Shown: positions 8,422 through 15,214, counted from the stretch's first letter. The stretch: 17,148 nucleotides of DNA from an uncultured Sphingomonadales bacterium (GCA_903893935.1 CAITOD010000048.1:1-17148), one strand, 5' to 3'. The notes: generated by a model from the sequence alone, not told the origin. Program-made: numbers and translations.

Positions 8422-8982
8422 TCAGCTGTTGGCTTTGAGATAGGCGATCACGTCGGCGCGCTTTTGCGGATCGGACCAGCCGGGGAAGCTCATTTTGGTG
8501 CCCGGTACGACGCGCTGCGGATTTTCCAGATACTGGAACAGCTTTTCGGGCGTCCAGGTGATGCCGCTGGTCTTGTTGGCGGTCGAATAGGCAAAGCCCG
8601 CGATCGAACCGGCCGGGCGACCGACCACGCCATGCAGCGAGGGCCCGATCTTGTTCACGCCGGCTTCGATGGCGTGGCAGGTCGTGCAGGTAACGAAGTC
8701 GGCCTTGCCCTTGTCGGCATCGCCGGTGAAGCTCGCGAACTTGGCGCCGCTGATCGTATCGACATTGTCGGCCGCAACTTTGGCAGCCGCCGGCGCGGAG
8801 GCAGCAGGGGCCGCCGCGTTGTCGGCGCTCTGCGCCCCGCCGGCGCCATTGGCGGCCGCCGGTGCAGTGTCGGCGGTGTCCGCCGAATCGCTCTTTTTGG
8901 CGCAGGCGGCCAGCGCCAGCGACGATGCGGCCAGGCACAATACCAGTTGGCCAAACCGAGCCTTCGATCCAGATTGCGTCAT
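8422..8982 (-). CDS. Lipid-anchored cytochrome c2-like (class I) monoheme cytochrome c
   Basis: This 186-residue protein starts with a lipoprotein signal peptide ending in LALAAC (Cys27 lipidated). An alanine-rich, flexible linker (about 31-72) follows, then a class I cytochrome c domain. The heme motif is CTTCH (99-103). The fold-specific stretches KIGPSLHGVVGRPAGS (111-126), GFAYSTANK and GITWTPEKLFQYLENP, and the axial methionine in PGTKMSFPGW (Met164), closely follow mitochondrial-type and c2 cytochromes. The linker and lipid anchor suggest a tethered electron shuttle on the periplasmic face, like membrane-anchored cytochrome cy in purpose. Given its place in the PGC and a PpsR-type box over its -35, I infer it may carry electrons from cytochrome bc1 to the photosynthetic reaction centre. 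A purely respiratory role is also possible. GGAGAG lies shortly before the ATG. Confidence 0.9.
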   Translation of the reverse strand: MTQSGSKARFGQLVLCLAASSLALAACAKKSDSADTADTAPAAANGAGGAQSADNAAAPAASAPAAAKVAADNVDTISGAKFASFTGDADKGKADFVTCTTCHAIEAGVNKIGPSLHGVVGRPAGSIAGFAYSTANKTSGITWTPEKLFQYLENPQRVVPGTKMSFPGWSDPQKRADVIAYLKANS

Positions 8983-9020
8983 CTCTATCTCTCCACTGCG
9001 GACGTCTTGCCGAGCCTCGC

Positions 9021-9050
9021 ATTATCAACCCGCGAGGACCATCTGTCCAA
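9021..9050 (-). promoter_or_regulatory. Candidate promoter of the cytochrome gene
   Basis: On the minus strand TTGGAC (9050-9045) is followed after 18 bases by GATAAT (9026-9021); read one base earlier it is a 17-base spacer and TGATAA. The predicted start is about 35 bases before the cytochrome ATG. The -35 hexamer lies inside a PpsR-type box. Confidence 0.45.
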
Positions 9051-9061
9051 TATTGGTTACG
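9044..9061. promoter_or_regulatory. PpsR-type box in the cytochrome/bciA divergent region
   Basis: TGT (9044-9046), 12 bases, ACG (9059-9061): one base from TGT-N12-ACA, with a perfect 10-base palindrome CCAATATTGG in the spacer. It overlaps the cytochrome -35 and is about 215 bases before the bciA start. The rest of the 295-base gap (8983-9277) shows only weak promoter-like strings and a short inverted repeat (GTGC-CAATA-GCAC near 9150-9165); I see no further gene in it. Confidence 0.55.
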
Positions 9062-9277
9062 CTTGATTTATCCAAGAGATTTGTGATCGCGACAACCTTC
9101 GTGCCGCCGTTCACACTCCTCAACGCTTCGGTTCAAGCATAAGCGCAGCGATCGTGCCAATAGCACGAAAGGGCCATACGTATCACGGCGCAGCCAGATC
9201 GGGCTTGTTCCGGAAATCTGGACAGTCATAACGTATGCATCGATGGGCGCAGGCTTCGCCCGGAGCTTGGAAATCGC

Positions 9278-10282
9278 GTGACGGGTCCGCAAGTTTTGCC
9301 AACGCAAGTCGCCGCGCAGCGGATTGCGGTGTTTGGCGCCACCGGCACGATCGGTCGCGCGACTGTCGCGGCGCTGGTCGGGCGCGGGCATGCGGTGGTC
9401 GCTTTCACGCGTCCGGGTGTCGATGCGGCGACGCTGCCCGCAGCTCTCGCCGGGGCAGCGCTTCGGCAAGTCGATGTGACCGACCCGGTCGCACTCGCTC
9501 GCGATGGCTTTGCGCGCGAGCATTTCGACGCGGTGGTCTCGTGCATGGCCTCGCGCACCGGGGTGCCGCACGATGCCTGGGCGATCGATCATCGCGCACA
9601 GCTCAACGTGCTCGAAGCGGCGCGCGGCGCGGGCGTTGCGCATTTCGTGCTGCTGTCGGCCATCTGCGTGCAAAAGCCGTTGCTTGCGTTTCAGCACGCC
9701 AAGCTGGCGTTCGAGGCGGCGCTGATGGCATCGGGCCTGCGCTATTCGATCGTGCGGCCGACCGCGTTTTTCAAATCGCTGTCGGGTCAGATCGATCGCG
9801 TGCGCAAAGGGCGACCGTTCCTGATTTTCGGCGACGGCACGCTTACCGCATGCAAGCCGGTCAGCGATGATGACCTGGCCGAATTTCTCGCCGATTGCCT
9901 GGCCGACGACAGCCGCTGGAACCGCGTGTTGCCGATCGGCGGGCCGGGCGAGGCGATCACACCGCGCCAGCAGGGCGAAGCGCTGTTTGCAATGCTGGGG
10001 CGCCCGGCGCGGTTCAAGTCGGTGCCGGTGGCGATGCTCGACGGTATTGCCGGGGGCCTTGGCCTGCTGGGGCGGATCGTGCCGCCGCTTGCCGCCAAGG
10101 CCGAGCTGGCGCGGATCGGCCGCTATTACGCCACCGAATCGATGCTGCTGCTCGATCCTGCTACCGGGCGCTACGATGCCGCCGCGACGCCTGCGACGGG
10201 CACGCAGACGCTGTTCGACTATTACCGCGCGGTGCTGGACGGCGCGACGCGGGTCGAACGCGGCGACCACGGGGTGTTTTGA
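9278..10282 (+). CDS. bciA: Divinyl (proto)chlorophyllide a 8-vinyl-reductase, BciA type
   Basis: BciA uses NADPH to reduce the C8 vinyl group of divinyl (proto)chlorophyllide a to ethyl, a required step toward bacteriochlorophyll a. The 334-residue protein is an atypical short-chain dehydrogenase (NmrA/SDR-like) with the nucleotide-binding glycine motif VFGATGTIGRATV (18-30, GATGTIG 20-26). It also has DVTDPVAL, VVSCMASRTGVPHDAWAIDHRAQLN (split here as a long conserved stretch around 95-120), FVLLSAICVQKPLL and LRYSIVRPTAFFKSLSGQ, all typical of BciA. Length fits the family. The GTG start at 9278 has GGAA/GGAG nearby. The stop is two bases from the convergent chrA stop, with no visible terminator between them. 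Other SDR proteins such as NAD-dependent epimerases are less likely given the LSAICVQKP and PTAFFKSLSGQ blocks and the PGC context. Confidence 0.9.
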   Translation: MTGPQVLPTQVAAQRIAVFGATGTIGRATVAALVGRGHAVVAFTRPGVDAATLPAALAGAALRQVDVTDPVALARDGFAREHFDAVVSCMASRTGVPHDAWAIDHRAQLNVLEAARGAGVAHFVLLSAICVQKPLLAFQHAKLAFEAALMASGLRYSIVRPTAFFKSLSGQIDRVRKGRPFLIFGDGTLTACKPVSDDDLAEFLADCLADDSRWNRVLPIGGPGEAITPRQQGEALFAMLGRPARFKSVPVAMLDGIAGGLGLLGRIVPPLAAKAELARIGRYYATESMLLLDPATGRYDAAATPATGTQTLFDYYRAVLDGATRVERGDHGVF

Positions 10283-10284
10283 CG

Positions 10285-11451
10285 TCAGGCGAGCCCGAGC
10301 CGCGATTGCGCGAGCGCAGCGGCCAGACACAGCGCGACCAGTCCTGCCGGCGGTATGCGCCATTGCAGCATGAGCAGGAGCCCGATCGCCGCAATCCCGG
10401 GATCGGTCGGCACGCGGATTGCTCCTGTCCACACCGGGTTGCAAAACGCGGCGCCCAGAATTCCGACCACCGCTGCGTTGATCCCGGCGAGCGCCCCGCG
10501 TGCCGCCGCGTGGTGGCTGACCTGCTGCCACACCGACAGGGCGGCCGGCGCGATCAGCAGGCCTGGCAGGAAGATCGCAACCGTTGCTGTCGCCGACCAC
10601 AGCGCCTGGCCGGCAAGACCCGCGTGCGGCGGTGCGATCGTGGCACCGAGATAGGCGGCAAATGCAAACAACGGCCCCGGCATCGCCTGCGCCGCGCCAT
10701 AGCCAGCCAGAAACGTACTGTCGGTCAGCCAGCCTGCCGGCACCAGCCGCGCCTGCAACAAAGGCAGCATGACATGGCCCCCGCCGAACACCAGCGCGCC
10801 CGACCGGTAGAACACCGCCGCCAGCGCGGCGAGGCCATGCCCCGATGGCTCGATCGCCAGCAGCGCGAGAAACACGGCCAGAACGACCGCGCCTGTCCGT
10901 GGCCCGATCGGCAGCGCGGGCGCATGGCTTTGGGCCGGCAGGTTGCGGCACGCGATTGTGCCCAGCACCGCGCCGGCCGACAGCGCGAGCAGCTGAAAAT
11001 CCGGCCGGCCGACCAGCAACAGCGCGGCGCCCGAGAGCACCGCGATCGCGCGCCGCCGGATGTCGGGGCACAATGTCCGGGCCATTCCCAGCACTGCCTG
11101 GGCGACGATCACCACCGCCACCAGCTTGAGCCCATGCAGGCAGGCCGCAGCGAGTGGGCCCGACAATGCGGGCGCGAGCAGCGCAAAACCGAACATCAGC
11201 AAGGCCGAAGGCAGCGTAAACCCCACCCACGCGGCCAGCGCTCCGCCCCAGCCCGCGCGCCGCAACCCGATCAGATAGCCCAGCTGGCTCGAAGTGGGCC
11301 CCGGCACCAGCTGGCACAGCGCGACCAGACCGGCAAACTCCTCCCCGCTCAGCCATTTGCGCCGCGCGACATAACACCGTTCAAAATAGCCGATATGCGC
11401 GATCGGACCGCCAAACGACGTCAAGCCAAGGCCAAGCGCCACCGCGAACAC
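10285..11451 (-). CDS. chrA: Chromate transporter family protein (ChrA-like, two CHR domains)
   Basis: ChrA proteins export chromate by proton-coupled transport; many chromosomal relatives have untested substrates. The 388 residues contain two related halves: the first with LGLTSFGGPIAHIGYFE, RRKWLSGEEFAGLVALCQLVPGPTSSQLGYLIG, the second with FGGGHVMLPLLQ and GYGAAQAMPGPLFAFAAYLG. This is the duplicated CHR-domain layout of long-chain ChrA, with around ten or more membrane helices. The start is uncertain. GTG 11451 gives MFAVALGLGLTSFGG directly, but the frame stays open upstream and the family motif normally begins slightly earlier. CTG 11505, preceded by AAGGG, would add 18 residues. It is the last gene of a minus-strand run and may be co-transcribed with the PepSY/two-component genes. 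Assigning chromate as the substrate is family inference only. Confidence 0.88.
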   Translation of the reverse strand: MFAVALGLGLTSFGGPIAHIGYFERCYVARRKWLSGEEFAGLVALCQLVPGPTSSQLGYLIGLRRAGWGGALAAWVGFTLPSALLMFGFALLAPALSGPLAAACLHGLKLVAVVIVAQAVLGMARTLCPDIRRRAIAVLSGAALLLVGRPDFQLLALSAGAVLGTIACRNLPAQSHAPALPIGPRTGAVVLAVFLALLAIEPSGHGLAALAAVFYRSGALVFGGGHVMLPLLQARLVPAGWLTDSTFLAGYGAAQAMPGPLFAFAAYLGATIAPPHAGLAGQALWSATATVAIFLPGLLIAPAALSVWQQVSHHAAARGALAGINAAVVGILGAAFCNPVWTGAIRVPTDPGIAAIGLLLMLQWRIPPAGLVALCLAAALAQSRLGLA

Positions 11452-11510
11452 TTCGCCCGCTGCGCGTATCGGCGCAGGCGGGCGATGGTCAGTCTGATCG
11501 GTCAGCGCCC

Positions 11511-11912
11511 TTAACCCCAGAAGATACCCGAGCGACCTATCGTCTTGCGTTTGCGGAACATGTCAACATACATCCACATGCCCGATATCGAAAAGAACAG
11601 CAGCGCGGCGCCCATGATCGACGAGATCACTTTGCCTGCCGGGCCGAAGAAATTGCCCGAATGCAGATCGATGATGAAATGATACCAGTCGTGCGGCGGG
11701 CCATGCGGCTTGCCCGGCTGTGGCGGACCATCATCGCCCATCGGCTCGGGTCTGCCCGCGCCCGGCTGCCCGGCCCCCGCCGGGGGCGGGCCATCGTGGT
11801 GTTCACCGCCTGCCAGCGTCATCACTTGCCCGACGAAACCCGTCGCGGCGATCCACAGCATGAACACGCCGGTGAGAATCACCAGCCAACGGTGCCATTT
11901 GCGCAAGTTCAT
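11511..11912 (-). CDS. Two-helix PepSY-type membrane protein with His/Pro-rich periplasmic loop
   Basis: The 133-residue protein begins MNLRKWHRWLVILTGVFMLW and has helix 1 at about 9-27, a proline-, glycine- and histidine-rich loop at about 36-75 (starting GEHHDGPPPAG and including KPHGPPHDW), the segment DWYHFIIDLHSGNFFGPAGK, and helix 2 at about 95-117 ending in a basic tail. The KWHRW opening, the IDLHSG element and the short SGMWMY helix are hallmarks of PepSY-associated TM-helix proteins, often linked to metal uptake or envelope redox. ATG 11912 is chosen because GAAAGGAAGGG lies just upstream; a longer frame would run into the kinase gene. It lies 38 bases after the sensor kinase stop, so it is probably in the same transcript. 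Function is unproven; metal binding by the loop is my inference. Confidence 0.8.
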   Translation of the reverse strand: MNLRKWHRWLVILTGVFMLWIAATGFVGQVMTLAGGEHHDGPPPAGAGQPGAGRPEPMGDDGPPQPGKPHGPPHDWYHFIIDLHSGNFFGPAGKVISSIMGAALLFFSISGMWMYVDMFRKRKTIGRSGIFWG

Positions 11913-11950
11913 TGTCTTACCCTTCCTTTCAAACCCGGACGCGCGGCGCG

Positions 11951-13324
11951 TCAGGCCAGCGGCAATGTGATCACGATCATCAGGCCGTGCGGCGCGACAT
12001 TGTGCGCCTCGACCGTTCCGCCGTGCAGCTTGGCCACGCGGGCGGTGAGCGCGAGGCCCAGGCCTGCGCCGCCGGTCTGCCGCTCGCGCGCGGTGCTCAC
12101 ACGGTAGAATGCCTCGAAAATGCGCTCGCACTCTTCGGGCGGGACGCCCGGGCCCTGGTCGGAAATTTCCAGCGCGACTTGCGCCGCAGCGACGGCGAAG
12201 CGGATTGCGATCGTGCCGCCCTCGGGCGAATGGCGGATGGCGTTGCGCAACACGTTGTCGACCGCGCGGTAGAACAGGTCTTCGTTGAGCGGCACCGGGA
12301 TCGGCCCGGCTTGCGGGCAGATCAGCTGCAGGCGCTTGGCCTCGGCTTCGATCTCGGCATCGTGCAGCGCCTCGCGCACCAGTTCGACCAGATCGATCGT
12401 TTCGACCGGCAGCGACAGCCCGGGGGTGGCGACCATCGAAAAGCGCAGTGTGTCATCGATCAGCCGGTCGAGCCGCTCGATGTCGCGCTCGATCCTTTCG
12501 AGATAGGTATCGATCTTCTCGCCTTTGGCCTGCGCCAGACCGACCGCGACGCGCAGCCGGGTGAGCGGAGAGCGCAATTCGTGCGATATGTCGCGCAACA
12601 GCATTTCCTTCGACGCAAGTTGCGCCTGGATCTGCGTGGCCATCCGGTTGAATTCGCCCGCCAGCTGGCCGATTTCGTCGCGGCGCGCGGTCAGATGCGC
12701 GTCGATCAGCGGGTCGAAGCGGCCTTGCGCAAACTGGCGCGCGTGCGCCTGCAATTCCACGATCGGCCGGCTGATGCCGCGCGCCAGCACCCAGCACAGC
12801 GCGCTGCTGAGCAGCACCGCGAGCGCGATCGTTGCCAGCCACACCAGCGGCGTGCCCAGCACATCGAGCGGCGTCGATCCCGCCCACGCCGCGATCAGCC
12901 ACCACGGCGCATGGCCGGGTTCGTCCAATTGCGCGGAAACCAGCACATGGTTGTGCCGCCCCATAAAGCCGTGGTGGTGCCCGCCATGGTGTTCGTGCGC
13001 CTCGTCACCTGCCCATGGCGGGGGCGCAAAACGGATGACTGGCGGAATATCGCGGCCGAGCAGATCGTGCCCGGCCGGGTCGAGCACATAGAGCGCTATC
13101 CCGTTTTCATGCGCGGTGCGTGCGCGCAACCAGTTGCGCAGGCCGTTTTCGCCGCCCTGGCTCAGCGCATTCTGCGCGGACTGCACGGTCTGCTGGCTGT
13201 CGAAACCCCCGACCAGCGCAAACCGTTCCCACGCGATGCCGACGATGATCGCGCCGGTGGTGAGCGTGATGGCCAGCATCGCCACCCAGAACCACAGGAA
13301 AATGCGGCGGAACAGCGTGGTCAT
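11951..13324 (-). CDS. CpxA-like sensor histidine kinase with histidine-rich periplasmic loop
   Basis: The 457-residue protein is a classic membrane sensor kinase. Helix 1 is at about 10-30, a periplasmic sensor region spans about 35-155, helix 2 is at about 158-180, then a HAMP domain (ARGISRPIVELQ onward), a HisKA domain with the H-box LLRDISHELRSPLTRLR (His248 phosphoacceptor) and an ATPase domain with DNVLRNAIRHSP (N-box), DQGPGVP (G1) and GGAGLGLAL (G2). The overall style is that of the CpxA group. Unusually, residues 110-126 contain eight histidines in seventeen residues (HEHHGGHHHGFMGRHNH), pointing to binding of a transition metal such as copper, zinc or nickel. The ATG overlaps the response regulator's stop (ATGA). 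No key catalytic residue is missing. Confidence 0.92.
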   Translation of the reverse strand: MTTLFRRIFLWFWVAMLAITLTTGAIIVGIAWERFALVGGFDSQQTVQSAQNALSQGGENGLRNWLRARTAHENGIALYVLDPAGHDLLGRDIPPVIRFAPPPWAGDEAHEHHGGHHHGFMGRHNHVLVSAQLDEPGHAPWWLIAAWAGSTPLDVLGTPLVWLATIALAVLLSSALCWVLARGISRPIVELQAHARQFAQGRFDPLIDAHLTARRDEIGQLAGEFNRMATQIQAQLASKEMLLRDISHELRSPLTRLRVAVGLAQAKGEKIDTYLERIERDIERLDRLIDDTLRFSMVATPGLSLPVETIDLVELVREALHDAEIEAEAKRLQLICPQAGPIPVPLNEDLFYRAVDNVLRNAIRHSPEGGTIAIRFAVAAAQVALEISDQGPGVPPEECERIFEAFYRVSTARERQTGGAGLGLALTARVAKLHGGTVEAHNVAPHGLMIVITLPLA

Positions 13325-14028
13325 GGTGCGCCTGCCGCGTCGCGCAGGATCGACAGCACATAGCCTTTGCCGCGCACCGATTTGATCTCGACCTGATCGG
13401 CCGCGGTCTCGGCCAGCTTGCGGCGGATATTGCTGACATGCGTGTCGATGCTGCGATCGAGCGGGCTGAGAGCGCGCCCGAGCACGCGCATCGCCAGCGT
13501 GTCGCGCGAAACCACGTGTCCGGGATCGTTGGCCAGAAGTTCGAGCAGGCGAAACTCGGTGCCGGTCAGCGCCACTTCGTGCCCGCCAAGCCAGGCGGTG
13601 AACGAGCATGGATCGATCTCCAGCGCGCCGATCGCCGAACGGCGCGGCATCGTGTCGCCGTTCGCGGCAAACCGGCGCAGGATGGCGCGCATCCGCGCCA
13701 CCAGTTCGCGCGGGTTGAACGGTTTCGGCAGATAATCGTCGGCGCCCAGATCGAGTCCGGCAATCCGGTCTTCATCGGCTCCGCGCGCGGTCAGCATCAG
13801 CACCGGGGTCATCGCCTGCTTGCGCAGCCGCGCCAGCACTTCGAACCCGTTCATCCCCGGCAGCATCAGATCGAGCACCACGAGCTCGAACCGCTCACTT
13901 TCGATCTGCGCCACCGCCTCGCGCCCGTCGTGCGCGCACGCCACGGCAAACCCCTCGCCGGCCAGGTATTCCGCGAGCATCTGGGCAAGCTCGACATCAT
14001 CATCGACAAGAAGCACGCTGTTCGACAT
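13321..14028 (-). CDS. CpxR-like OmpR-family response regulator
   Basis: This 235-residue regulator has a receiver domain (about 1-118) with the acidic pocket Asp9-Asp11, phosphoacceptor Asp53 in VLDLMLPG, Thr80 and Lys102. A winged-helix OmpR/PhoB DNA-binding domain follows (about 135-230), with LTGTEFRLLELLANDPGHVVSR and RSIDTHVSNIRRKL ahead of KSVRGKGYVL. It is the partner of the adjacent histidine kinase, whose start overlaps its stop. ATG 14028 is used because GGGAAAG lies just before it and the receiver begins at once; a longer reading adds an unlikely arginine/cysteine-rich tail. OmpR-family dimers bind direct repeats about 10-11 bp apart; such repeats lie at 14108-14137 upstream, suggesting control of itself and the divergent cupredoxin gene. 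Confidence 0.93.
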   Translation of the reverse strand: MSNSVLLVDDDVELAQMLAEYLAGEGFAVACAHDGREAVAQIESERFELVVLDLMLPGMNGFEVLARLRKQAMTPVLMLTARGADEDRIAGLDLGADDYLPKPFNPRELVARMRAILRRFAANGDTMPRRSAIGALEIDPCSFTAWLGGHEVALTGTEFRLLELLANDPGHVVSRDTLAMRVLGRALSPLDRSIDTHVSNIRRKLAETAADQVEIKSVRGKGYVLSILRDAAGAP

Positions 14029-14107
14029 CGCTTTCCCGGTTCGGTGCATGGCGCAAAGGTGCGCGCTCGCATGCTTGGCCGAACTTGCTGCGCGGCAACA
14101 GCCGGGG

Positions 14108-14137
14108 CTGACAGTTCTTGACAAATCTCGACAAAAA
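14108..14137. promoter_or_regulatory. Three direct repeats, exact 10-bp period: candidate response-regulator operator
   Basis: The blocks CTGACAGTTC (14108-14117), TTGACAAATC (14118-14127) and TCGACAAAAA (14128-14137) share GACA at 14110, 14120 and 14130. The 10-base period puts the three on one face of the helix, as for OmpR/PhoB-type operators. TTGACA at 14118-14123 could also serve as a -35 for the plus-strand gene, although I find no good -10. The site is 80 bases before the regulator's ATG and about 92 before the cupredoxin's. Confidence 0.5.
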
Positions 14138-14229
14138 TTAAGCTCGATCGGCCGAGGCTCGTGCTAACCAGCGGCGGAGCGACACGGGCATCACCCGTGG
14201 CCGCAAAACCCCTGTTGCAAGGATCGACC

Positions 14230-14706
14230 ATGCGCGGCTGGCCAGGATTGTGCGGCGGGATCGGTCTGGGCGTCATGCTTGCGCTGACCGGCTGCGCCAG
14301 CCACAAGCCGCGCCCGGAATTCCATCTGACAGTTACGTCCGATGGCGATTTTCTGGCGTTCAAGCCCGATCGGCTCAGTGTGCCGGCGGGCGCGATGGTG
14401 GTGGTCACATTCCATCATGCCGGCCGCATCATCAGCCAGAAACATGATTTCGTGGTCGCCGCCAAAGACGCGATGCCGGCGCTGCTGGCGCAGAGCAACC
14501 AGCTTGCGGCGAGCAGCACCGATGAAGACAAAAGCTTTATTGCGCCAGGCGATGCGCGGGTGATTTCCGCCTCGCCGCGCATTGCCAAGGGCGAAACCAC
14601 CACCATCCGGTTCATCGCCCCGGCACCGGGCGATTATCCGTTTTTCTGTTCGACACCCGGTCATGCCGACACGATGCGAGGCGTGTTGCATGTCACCCCC
14701 AGCTAG
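14230..14706 (+). CDS. Azurin-like cupredoxin lipoprotein
   Basis: The 158-residue protein has a lipoprotein signal peptide (LALTGC, Cys22) and a cupredoxin domain. Type 1 copper ligands are recognisable: His72 in QKHDFVV, then Cys140, His145 and Met149 in FFCSTPGHADTMRG. The C-x4-H-x3-M spacing is the same as in azurin (Cys112, His117, Met121 there). It should be a lipid-anchored blue-copper electron carrier, or possibly a copper-binding protein, in the periplasm. ATG 14230 follows AAGGA by seven bases; a longer reading from 14161 is not needed and would place residues before the signal peptide. It is divergent from the two-component system and 21 bases ahead of the next secreted protein, with which it probably forms an operon. 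The cognate redox partner is unknown. Confidence 0.88.
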   Translation: MRGWPGLCGGIGLGVMLALTGCASHKPRPEFHLTVTSDGDFLAFKPDRLSVPAGAMVVVTFHHAGRIISQKHDFVVAAKDAMPALLAQSNQLAASSTDEDKSFIAPGDARVISASPRIAKGETTTIRFIAPAPGDYPFFCSTPGHADTMRGVLHVTPS

Positions 14707-14727
14707 ACCCTCGCGCAGGAACTCCCG

Positions 14728-15186
14728 ATGAATTCTGCACAACTGCGCCGCTGGTCCGCCGCTCTCGCCTTACCCCTCGCGCTGGCCGTGATGCCCGCCA
14801 CAGCCGCGCCGTTGAAATCGCCCGGCGATGTCAAAGTGGCGCTGCGGCTGATGATGCAAGTCACCAACGATTTCGCGCGCCAGATCAACCGCAAGACCTT
14901 CAACCGGCTGCCGCACGAAAATCAGGAATTTCACGAAGCAACCGACGCCTTGCGCAGCGCCGTCGCCGCCGAACCCGCCCCGTTCCGCGCGCATGTCGAG
15001 CATCTGCTGAAAACCGTGATCGCCCAGGCCCAGTCGATTGCCGACGAAAGCGCCTCGGCACCCGAACCCAAACTGCGCACCGACCACACTACGATGCTCC
15101 GCGAAGTCAACGACGTATTCGCCCAGTTCCCGGCCGATTTGCGCCCCGATCCCAATGTCCAGCCTGGCGGTGGTCCGCGGACCTAA
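14728..15186 (+). CDS. Secreted helical protein of unknown function
   Basis: I do not recognise this 152-residue protein. It has a signal peptide (basic start, then AALALPLALAVMPATAA, cleavage after about residue 26-27). The mature region looks all-helical and charged (about 28-138, including LMMQVTNDFARQINRKTFNR and FRAHVEHLLKTVIAQAQSIADE), followed by a Pro/Gly tail. There is no CxxCH heme motif, no lipobox and no cysteine in the mature part. Several histidines and methionines are present (for example Met42-Met43, and His99/His102-like residues), but no known metal motif. AGGA lies eight bases before the ATG. The 21-base gap to the cupredoxin gene suggests a common transcript and perhaps a role as its partner or chaperone, which is speculation. 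The protein looks intact. Confidence 0.75.
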   Translation: MNSAQLRRWSAALALPLALAVMPATAAPLKSPGDVKVALRLMMQVTNDFARQINRKTFNRLPHENQEFHEATDALRSAVAAEPAPFRAHVEHLLKTVIAQAQSIADESASAPEPKLRTDHTTMLREVNDVFAQFPADLRPDPNVQPGGGPRT

Positions 15187-15187
15187 T

Positions 15188-15214
15188 GTGGAGCGGGTCA
15201 AGGGAATCGAACCC
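15188..15214 (-). repeat. Partial copy of the tRNA-Gly 3' end (att-like remnant)
   Basis: These 27 bases match 15311-15337 with a single difference (C at 15199 where the gene has G). They correspond to the last bases of the tRNA: T-loop, 3' acceptor strand, discriminator and CCA. The 5' part of a tRNA is absent, so it is not a working gene. The 97 bases between the copies (15215-15310) hold a small GCAGC-TT-GCTGC hairpin and no gene. Confidence 0.75.

Noticed and set aside
9063..9077. TTGAT-like string resembling an FNR/FixK half-site between the cytochrome and bciA
   Set aside because: Only the left half matches TTGAT-N4-ATCAA; the right half has several mismatches.
9209..9230. TGT-N13-ACA string close upstream of bciA
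   Set aside because: The spacer is 13, not the 12 required for a PpsR/CrtJ site, so I do not call it.
9068..11377. Long minus-strand open frame (769 codons) spanning the bciA antisense and part of chrA
   Set aside because: It is arginine/alanine-rich with no family features, overlaps bciA antisense and chrA in another frame, and both of those have clear family motifs. Long shadow frames are expected at this GC content.
11912..13363. 483-codon plus-strand frame antisense to the histidine kinase
   Set aside because: Arg/Gln/His-rich shadow with no domain; the kinase on the other strand has every catalytic box.
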